A stretch of 48,926 nucleotides of DNA from CAYVLA01 sp964549615 [NCBI: uncultured Thermococci archaeon] (GTDB lineage Archaea > CAYQAE01 > CAYVLA01): assembly GCA_964549615.1 (NCBI GenBank), contig CAZJVP010000079.1:1-48926 (forward strand), given 5' to 3'. Numbering within the stretch: position 1 is the first letter of the stretch; every line of letters starts with the position of its first letter. Positions 43,862 to 48,926 of this stretch are shown piece by piece. Position numbers and translations under genes: made by a program. A model generated the notes under the pieces. It was not told the origin of the DNA and did not search any database. It saw nothing but the letters and a program-made list of their open reading frames with translations.

Positions 43862-43878
43862 GGATATTAATTTTCAGG
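43862..43878 (-). promoter_or_regulatory. Promoter of the HtrA-like gene
   Basis: Plus strand GGATATTAATTTTCAGG, TATA centre ~27 nt from the ATG. Nearly identical to the promoter at 41579-41596. Confidence 0.7.
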
Positions 43879-44438
43879 CAGGGGGCGTATCCCTGGGTGG
43901 ATCTTCTACTTGTCTTTGGCCCTGAGTTGTCCCTTGGCCTGTGGGCTGGAGGATGGAAGGATCGGTGCTTTACGTTGGATGTGCTGCCTGCTCAGGGAGG
44001 GACCAGGAGAACGAGACATCCGAATGGGCTGGGGAGATCAAGGAGATCTTGGCAGGGGTCGGCAACGACAAGGACAAGCATACGTCCAGCTGGGGCGTAG
44101 GGGGTCTGGAAGGCAAGGCCCGACGATAGTGCAACCATCACCCAGTCCATATCCCCACGGCCAGCTCCCTACAGGTGGCGGAGGCCCCGCTGGCTCATCT
44201 GCAGGTTCCTCACCAAGCTTCGCACAAGTTCGTGGCAGCTGCGGAGGCCGCGGAAGAAGGTAGAGATCCCGAGATAGGAAATTCATGGTAGGAGCTTGGA
44301 AATAGAGCTATGGACTTCACAGAAGAGAAGGCTTGGAAGAAGGGTACTACCGGGAGCACAGAAGACCTACCCACGATAAACTGTAGAGAACCAAAGAAGT
44401 TGACTCCGGCCATCTAGGTTGAACACACTCGCTGTAGG
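43879..44438. other. Intergenic region
   Basis: About 560 nt with short plus-strand frames (43910-44263 and 43941-44129). A CAAC cysteine pair and some polar sequence appear, but there is no ribosome site or family pattern. Possibly the relic of a gene. Confidence 0.4.
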
Positions 44439-44537
44439 TGGTGGGCCCGCAGGGATTCGGACCCTGGACCAGTCCCCCGACGCAAGTGCGTCGTCCAGGT
44501 TATGAGCCTGGCGCTCTACCAGCTAAGCTACGGGCCC
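44439..44537 (-). tRNA. tRNA-Met(CAT) with a 23-nt intron after the anticodon stem
   Basis: Minus strand: acceptor GGGCCCG/CGGGCCC, D-arm GCTT-AGCTGGTA-GAGC, anticodon stem CCAGG/CCTGG with loop CTCATAA, T-stem CAGGG/CCCTG, discriminator A and encoded CCA (44439-44441). A 23-nt insert (44472-44494) separates the anticodon stem from the variable loop TGGTC, i.e. at position 43/44. The insert forms a hairpin CGACGC-ACTT-GCGTCG and, with exon bases, a slightly imperfect bulge-helix-bulge with bulges GGA and ACT. The T-loop reads TCCGAAT, so position 55 is C instead of the near-invariant U. CAT could also be Ile2 if modified; G1-C72 and the stem argue against initiator. Confidence 0.85.
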
Positions 44538-44546
44538 TCCTTTAGA

Positions 44547-44740
44547 TGGCGCCGCCGGCCTAGCCCCGCCGAGACAATGCTCGTGCGGTAGGGCTCGAAC
44601 CTGCTTGTGGCGCAAACAGGCAGCCCTGTTTGCGTGACCACATGGTTTCCGCTTGATGGCCGAACCGGACACCAAGTAACAGCCATGCGCTCCAGGCGGG
44701 CTCCGAACCGGAACCCCTCTACCAACTGAGCTACGGCGGC
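44547..44740 (-). tRNA. tRNA-Asn(GTT) interrupted by four introns
   Basis: Exons on the minus strand: 44717-44740, 44677-44689, 44636-44646, 44590-44604 and 44547-44559. Joined, they give a perfect tRNA-Asn: acceptor GCCGCCG/CGGCGGC, D-arm GCTC-AGTTGGTA-GAGC, anticodon stem CATGG/CCATG with loop CTGTTAA, variable TGGTC, T-arm GCAGG-TTCGAGC-CCTGC, discriminator G and encoded CCA, 76 nt. Introns: 44690-44716 (27 nt, D-stem 24/25), 44647-44676 (30 nt, 37/38), 44605-44635 (31 nt, 48/49) and 44560-44589 (30 nt, T-stem 63/64). Intron 3 has a textbook bulge-helix-bulge: helix GTGG/CCAC between bulges TCA and AAG. The exact edges of intron 1 are ambiguous by up to 3 nt. It is 9 nt upstream of tRNA-Met and probably co-transcribed. 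Confidence 0.88.
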
Positions 44741-44771
44741 ACCACGCGATCCAGCCTAACCCGGCGAGTCA

Positions 44772-44783
44772 GTTAAATATTTT
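44772..44783 (-). promoter_or_regulatory. TATA box of the tRNA-Asn/tRNA-Met unit
   Basis: Minus strand AAAATATTTAAC, centred ~37 nt before the tRNA-Asn 5' end, similar in sequence and distance to the tRNA-Arg promoter. Confidence 0.65.
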
Positions 44784-44989
44784 CCCCGAGGCTTAGCCCG
44801 AGCGGGATCGTCGTCAGAAACGCTTTCACGGGAGGCCACCGGCATCCGGAAGGCCGCCCGCAACAACCAAGGCAACCACCCGAGCCTCCAGCCCGCCTCG
44901 AATGCTGTGGTTCGGCCGGCAGCCTGTCCGCAAGCGATGCCGAAGCGCTGCTCGGCCGTCGCCGCCTCCTTCAGTTGGACCGCGATCGT

Positions 44990-45751
44990 TCACGCTGGTT
45001 GGCGGGTCGCTGCTTTCGTGGGTCTATGGCCTTTTCCGAGAGCGGAGACTATGGGACGTCTGCCGACCCAGTTCGACTTTAACGCTTGGGCCAACTCCAC
45101 CATCACGCGATAGGGGTCCGAGGCCCTGATGATCGCGCTCGCCGCGCCAACACCCTCCATTCCAAGCCGCAGCGCAGCAGAAACATCTTTGGCCGTTGCT
45201 ATGCCCGCCCCGCATGCCACACGGATCTCGGGTTTCACGGCTTTCGCGGCCTGCAGCGAGGCTGTTATGATCTCCGGCCTAGCGTTGGATATTGCGCGTC
45301 CGCTGCCGATGAGGTCGGGATGTTCGACCAAGATCATGTCGGGATTGAATCGCGAGACCGTGGCACACAACTCTGGGCTGTCCGTGCATACGCACGAAAG
45401 TAGCCCGACCTCCTTAGCCCTGCGCACGGCCGCCTCTATCTGGCCGGCTTGTAGCCTCTTCTCGGCGTGGTTGATGAGCGTCCCCACAGCCCCTGCCTCC
45501 TTCACCGCCTCCGGCAGGACATGTCCCGTGTGGCTTCCGGGTTTGATGGGGTCGATGTGTTGGGCGAACACCGGTATGCCGACCTCCTTTGATATGGCCG
45601 CGATATCGGTGAACTGTGGGATGAGAACTATGCTGATTCCGGTCTTCGCACTGGCTCTCTTGGCCAGAACGGCAAGCCTCAGCGCGTTTCTGCCCGTGCC
45701 CTCGAGGTATGCCTTAAGCCCAACCAGCAGAAAGGGCAGGCGGATGGCCAT
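44990..45751 (-). CDS. tpiA: Triosephosphate isomerase (archaeal type)
   Basis: A 253-residue TIM of the short archaeal class. LLVGLKAYLEGTGRNAL has the catalytic lysine, FAQHIDPIKPGSHTGHVLPEA the catalytic histidine and GSHTGH loop, LVEHPDLIGSGRA the catalytic glutamate and the flexible loop, and ACGAGIATAKDV the phosphate loop. It interconverts DHAP and glyceraldehyde 3-phosphate. The frame is open to 45838, but the ATG at 45751 gives the usual N-terminus. The last ~30 residues (VGRRPIVSALGKGHRPTKAA) exceed the usual 220-230 length. Confidence 0.93.
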   Translation of the reverse strand: MAIRLPFLLVGLKAYLEGTGRNALRLAVLAKRASAKTGISIVLIPQFTDIAAISKEVGIPVFAQHIDPIKPGSHTGHVLPEAVKEAGAVGTLINHAEKRLQAGQIEAAVRRAKEVGLLSCVCTDSPELCATVSRFNPDMILVEHPDLIGSGRAISNARPEIITASLQAAKAVKPEIRVACGAGIATAKDVSAALRLGMEGVGAASAIIRASDPYRVMVELAQALKSNWVGRRPIVSALGKGHRPTKAATRQPA

Positions 45752-45868
45752 TCGCGATGCCGTCCTCATTGACGTGCCACAACACCAAACGGTGGGCGGG
45801 AGTTTAACGCTTTTTCCGTCCGTGCAAGTTGCGTGCAAAGACCGGGCCCCGTCCGGCGACCCGCATCA

Positions 45869-45877
45869 GTTTTATTC
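45869..45877 (+). promoter_or_regulatory. TATA box of the MFS gene
   Basis: GTTTTATTC, ~40 nt before the TTG start. Confidence 0.4.
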
Positions 45878-45912
45878 GCCGCGTCTGAGCCGAGGGCTTC
45901 GTCAGGGAGAAA

Positions 45913-47100
45913 TTGACGATCCTTGCGCGCGACCGGAAGCTGTTCCTCGCTCTTCTTTTCAACTTCGGTATTTTCGGCACCACCGTGGCGATCATAGGCG
46001 CAGCCGTTCCGAAGGTGATAAGCCAGTTTGAATGGAGCTATCTGTCCACGGGGATGGTCGTCTCGGCTTCGTCCGTGGGATACTTCGCATCCTCGTTCAT
46101 CTCGGGCCTCCTGATCCACAGGCTTGGGGCCAAGAGGGTTCTGCTTCTTGGGCTTTTCTTGCAGGCGTGCGGCCTCGCCTGCTTCGGTGCCTCCCCAAGC
46201 GTGGTCGTCAATCTGGCAGCGGCCCTGATGATGGGCCTGGGGCAAGGCGGCACCGAGGTTGTGACGAACTTCTGCGTCGTGCGGATGGAGACACCGGGGC
46301 AGAGCAGGTTGATGAACTTGATGCACGCTGCGTTCCCGGTCGGCGCAATAGCGGGGCCCATCATGATCGGCGGGCTCATCGCGGCGGGCCGGAGTTGGCA
46401 GTGGGTATTCAGGGGAATGTCGGTTGCATGTCTGGCGATGGCCGGGGGATTCGCGGTCTTATCATTCGGGGGCATGAACGCGACCGGGCAGGAGCGGGGG
46501 TCCGCCCGGATGCCAAGCCTCCTGCAAAGCCCACTGCTCGTGTTCCTCGCGCTGACCATATTCCTCTACGTGGGTTCAGAGATCGGCGTGTCGGCCTGGA
46601 TCGGCGAGTACTACGTCAAGGTCCTCGGCACTTCGGCGTCCACCGGGGCATACATGGTATCGGTTTTCTGGGCGGGAATCTTGGTCGGGCGCCTTCTGGT
46701 CTCCATGGCCTACAGAAGCTCGCGGCAGGCCGAGCTTCTGCTCTCCGTGTGTGCGCTTTCGGTCCTATCACTCGCGGGGTCCCTGTCGATTGGATCGCCG
46801 TTGCCGGCGGGTCTGGGTTTTCTTACATGCGGGCTATTGTTCTCCGCCATATACCCGGTGGTCATGTCTTTGACCGGGCAGCACTTTGAGGGTGCCCAGG
46901 GCATGGCCATAGGGATCGTGTCCACCGCAGGAGGGGTCGGCTCCTTCGTATCGCCGTTCGCCATGGCCGCGGTAGCCAACACCTACGGGATCCAGACGGG
47001 GTTTATCTTCTATGTCGCCACGGCGCTTGGAATGGCCGCGACGGCGGTCGGGGTCCTTTACCTTGTGCGGAAAGATGGAGGCCCGGGCGGCCAAGGCTAG
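45913..47100 (+). CDS. Major facilitator superfamily transporter
   Basis: A 395-residue, twelve-helix MFS transporter. The loop motif between helices 2 and 3 is GLLIHRLGAKRVLLLG, a version of the family's GxxxDRxGRRx signature with the aspartate replaced by His. The GLGQGGTEVVTNFCVVRM segment resembles the FucP-like sugar transporter group. TTG start at 45913 with GGGAG just upstream; no better start lies downstream before the second helix. Substrate unknown, perhaps a sugar or organic acid. It is divergent from tpiA. Confidence 0.85.
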   Translation: MTILARDRKLFLALLFNFGIFGTTVAIIGAAVPKVISQFEWSYLSTGMVVSASSVGYFASSFISGLLIHRLGAKRVLLLGLFLQACGLACFGASPSVVVNLAAALMMGLGQGGTEVVTNFCVVRMETPGQSRLMNLMHAAFPVGAIAGPIMIGGLIAAGRSWQWVFRGMSVACLAMAGGFAVLSFGGMNATGQERGSARMPSLLQSPLLVFLALTIFLYVGSEIGVSAWIGEYYVKVLGTSASTGAYMVSVFWAGILVGRLLVSMAYRSSRQAELLLSVCALSVLSLAGSLSIGSPLPAGLGFLTCGLLFSAIYPVVMSLTGQHFEGAQGMAIGIVSTAGGVGSFVSPFAMAAVANTYGIQTGFIFYVATALGMAATAVGVLYLVRKDGGPGGQG

Positions 47101-47310
47101 GATCCAAAGATGGGCATGAATGGCAGGTGGGCTGAGGCCCATAATCGGCCTGGGTTATCGGCCTGGGCGCACTCATGTTTTCGGCCGGAGAGAGTGCAGG
47201 CGGAATGTCCGGCTTGCATGGGCAAATGGACGCGTTGGCCTGACGATGACCGCGGCGGTCCGCGGGCTTGAACAAGGCAGGCGGCCCACCGGAGGCAATG
47301 GGCCGGTGGG

Positions 47311-48117
47311 TCAAGGAGACTTGCGTTGCAAGATCATGTTCTTCCGCGACGCGAATGGCCCGGCCGTCCACAAGGACTGGGCCAGGTCATCGGGGGGTCG
47401 CGCCAGACGCTTGCTGAGGATCTCCAGCGCAAGCTCGGGGAAGTCCGTGATAATTGCGTAAACCCCTAGCTCGGCCAGCTTCTTCATGCCATCGACCTCG
47501 TTGACGGTGTAGACGAAGACGGCCAGGCCGAAGCGATGGGCCTTCTCGACAAGTTGACCATTGGCCCTGGACAAGGGGCATCCGACCGCGCCGCAGACGC
47601 CCGGGTCAAGGGATGCTATGTTATCTTGGGAGATGCCCAGCGCCAAGGTCCTTACACTCGGCTGGATCTTTCTTGCCTCGCCTAGCCGGGCATGGTTGAA
47701 GTCGAATATGATCACGTGATCAAGGTAACCGTGTTCCAGCACCTTGTCGATGACCTGCCGCGGGCTTGCGCTCTTCAGCTCGATGCAGAGATCGGCCTTT
47801 CCCCTGACCAGCTCCAACGCCTCATCAAGGGTGGGAACCGGCTCGCCTCGGAACCTAGGCCCGAACCATGATCCCGCGTCGAGCGTGCGGATCTGGGCGA
47901 GGGACATTTCGGAGATGAGGCCCTTCCCATTCGTGGTCCTCGACACATCCGGATCGTGGATGACAACGATCTCGCCGTCGGAGCTGGTGTGGACGTCGAC
48001 CTCGACCATCCTAGCCCCTATTTCCAGCGCCGCCTGAATCGAGGATATGGTGTTCTCCGGGGCAACTCCCGAGGCCCCGCGATGAGCCACCACCAAAGGT
48101 CCCGGTCCAACCAGCAA
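47311..48117 (-). CDS. Glycerophosphodiester phosphodiesterase
   Basis: A 268-residue TIM-barrel GDPD. VVAHRGASGVAPENT (~9-23) carries the catalytic histidine and HRG metal region, VEVDVHTSSDGEIVVIHDP the EVD metal ligands and second histidine, CIELKS the further glutamate. It hydrolyses glycerophosphodiesters to glycerol phosphate and alcohol, here perhaps from archaeal glycerol-1-phosphate lipids. No signal peptide, so cytoplasmic. TTG start at 48117, 28 nt after the nitrilase-like gene's stop. Confidence 0.92.
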   Translation of the reverse strand: MLVGPGPLVVAHRGASGVAPENTISSIQAALEIGARMVEVDVHTSSDGEIVVIHDPDVSRTTNGKGLISEMSLAQIRTLDAGSWFGPRFRGEPVPTLDEALELVRGKADLCIELKSASPRQVIDKVLEHGYLDHVIIFDFNHARLGEARKIQPSVRTLALGISQDNIASLDPGVCGAVGCPLSRANGQLVEKAHRFGLAVFVYTVNEVDGMKKLAELGVYAIITDFPELALEILSKRLARPPDDLAQSLWTAGPFASRKNMILQRKSP

Positions 48118-48144
48118 ATTCTAATGCACCTCGCAGGCCCAGCG

Positions 48145-48926
48145 TCACGGGGCAGGGGCCATGATTGGCGGCTTCTGGCTTCGCATCACGTATAGCTCCG
48201 GCCTCAGGCATCTTGGCACGAAGTAGGGGTTGCGCCGCCTCTCCGCGATCTTAGCGGGGTCCAGCTCGGCGACCACCATGGCCTCCCCGTTGCCGGGCTC
48301 CCGGGTAAACGCGACCACCTTTCCGTCGGGGCCGAAAACCCCGGCCCACCCCGGGAACTTGATCTTGCTGCCTTCCTGCTTGGTCTTCCTACGCCTTCCC
48401 GCATTGTTCGCTACGATCCCGTAGGCCCCGTGGATGTAACAGTGGACCCTGTAGGTGAGCCCCGTCGGATCCTCCTCCGGAAAGGTTGCGCGCGGGCCGG
48501 TTTCGTAGGCAAAGGGCATTACGAAGATCTCGGCCCCTTTGAAGAATAGGGTCCGCGCCATCTCGCTGAAGAGGGAGTCGTAGCATATCGTTATGCCGAT
48601 CCTCGCCTTCCCAATGTCGATGGGCTCTATCTCGTAGCCGCCTCGCCAGTACAGGTATTCTATGCCGGGCATGTGGATCTTCCTCTGCTTGCCAAGCATC
48701 CCCTCGCCGTTCACCACGACCTGCGTGTTGTAGACGATGTCCGCCTCCTTCTCCAAGATGCCGAAGCACAGGATGGTGTTCAGCTCGCCGGCAACCCTCG
48801 TCAGGCGCTCAACGGAGGGACCCGGCACGGACTCCGCTACGTCCCACGCGTGGGATGAGTGGAAATACCCGCTCACGCCCAGCTCGGGGAATAGAATGAA
48901 CTCCGCCCCTTGGGAGGCAGCCTTCT
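48145..48926 (-). CDS. Nitrilase-family carbon-nitrogen hydrolase (N-terminus outside window)
   Basis: The frame stays open to the window end, so the start lies outside. Visible part ~260 residues. The Glu-Lys-Cys triad of nitrilase-fold amidases is complete: Glu in ILFPELGVSG (near 48880-48900), Lys in GKQRKIHMPG, Cys in ITICYDSLFSEMAR. The family cuts amide or carbamoyl C-N bonds; members include N-carbamoylputrescine amidase and beta-ureidopropionase, but the substrate is not clear. The C-terminal ~30 residues (RRNPYFVPRCLRPELYVMR) are typical. It lies upstream of the GDPD gene in the same direction. Confidence 0.9.
   Translation of the reverse strand, partial: KAASQGAEFILFPELGVSGYFHSSHAWDVAESVPGPSVERLTRVAGELNTILCFGILEKEADIVYNTQVVVNGEGMLGKQRKIHMPGIEYLYWRGGYEIEPIDIGKARIGITICYDSLFSEMARTLFFKGAEIFVMPFAYETGPRATFPEEDPTGLTYRVHCYIHGAYGIVANNAGRRRKTKQEGSKIKFPGWAGVFGPDGKVVAFTREPGNGEAMVVAELDPAKIAERRRNPYFVPRCLRPELYVMRSQKPPIMAPAP

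Noticed and set aside
43910-44263. Possible small protein with a CAAC zinc-like motif
   Set aside because: Only one cysteine pair, no start signals and low-complexity Gly/Pro/Ser sequence towards the end.
1-48926. CRISPR array or insertion sequence
   Set aside because: No regularly spaced direct repeats other than the collagen coding repeat, and no intact transposase or clear terminal inverted repeats.

Overview
The window is archaeal chromosomal DNA, GC-rich, with an information-processing core that Bacteria lack: exosome Rrp4/Rrp41/Rrp42, RNase P proteins Pop5 and Rpp30, SBDS, eL15, eL43, RNA polymerase subunit P, a KEOPS Pcc1 subunit, prefoldin beta, topoisomerase VI subunit A, NreA, translin, TYW1 and O-phosphoseryl-tRNA synthetase (SepRS). 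TATA boxes about 26 nt upstream of several start codons imply leaderless mRNAs, and all three tRNA genes carry introns. SepRS, multi-intron tRNAs and high GC suggest a TACK-type lineage such as Bathyarchaeia; this is inference, because no rRNA is present.

Layout. 1-2924: the N-terminal part of a secreted glycosidase-like protein, a HepT/MntA-type toxin-antitoxin pair and an intron-bearing tRNA-Arg. 3056-7789: a Gfo/Idh/MocA oxidoreductase, NreA, and a translin-SepRS operon. 8140-13012: membrane proteins of an unrecognised family, with TYW1 between them. 13083-19965: one long minus-strand superoperon for translation, RNA processing and decay (eL15, Rpp30, Pop5, SBDS, Rrp4, Rrp41, Rrp42, eL43, RpoP, Pcc1, prefoldin beta, DHH phosphoesterase); psmA, often found in this cluster, is absent. 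20071-25626: Topo VI A, a thioredoxin reductase-like flavoprotein, a PurF homologue with a degraded glutaminase site, and an ABC-2 type permease.

25627-29844 is accessory DNA: two convergent genes for exported proteins, one with collagen-like repeats, each preceded by the same palindrome-containing element, then a decayed copy of a HEPN/nucleotidyltransferase pair. 29845-36272 is a complete, overlapping seven-gene trp operon (trpEGDCFBA). 36531-37658 holds the intact HEPN/nucleotidyltransferase pair. 38251-40357 is a second copy of the two-gene membrane module first seen at 10907-13012. 40804-43873 has a small membrane protein, a decayed patch and an HtrA-like protease. 44439-44783 carries a tRNA-Met with an intron after the anticodon stem and a tRNA-Asn that I resolve as interrupted by four introns. 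44990-48926 has triosephosphate isomerase, an MFS transporter, a glycerophosphodiesterase and a nitrilase-family protein cut by the window end.

The strongest candidates for something undescribed are the four-intron tRNA-Asn, the duplicated two-gene membrane module, the PurF homologue lacking its catalytic cysteine, and the paired upstream element at 25861 and 28157.
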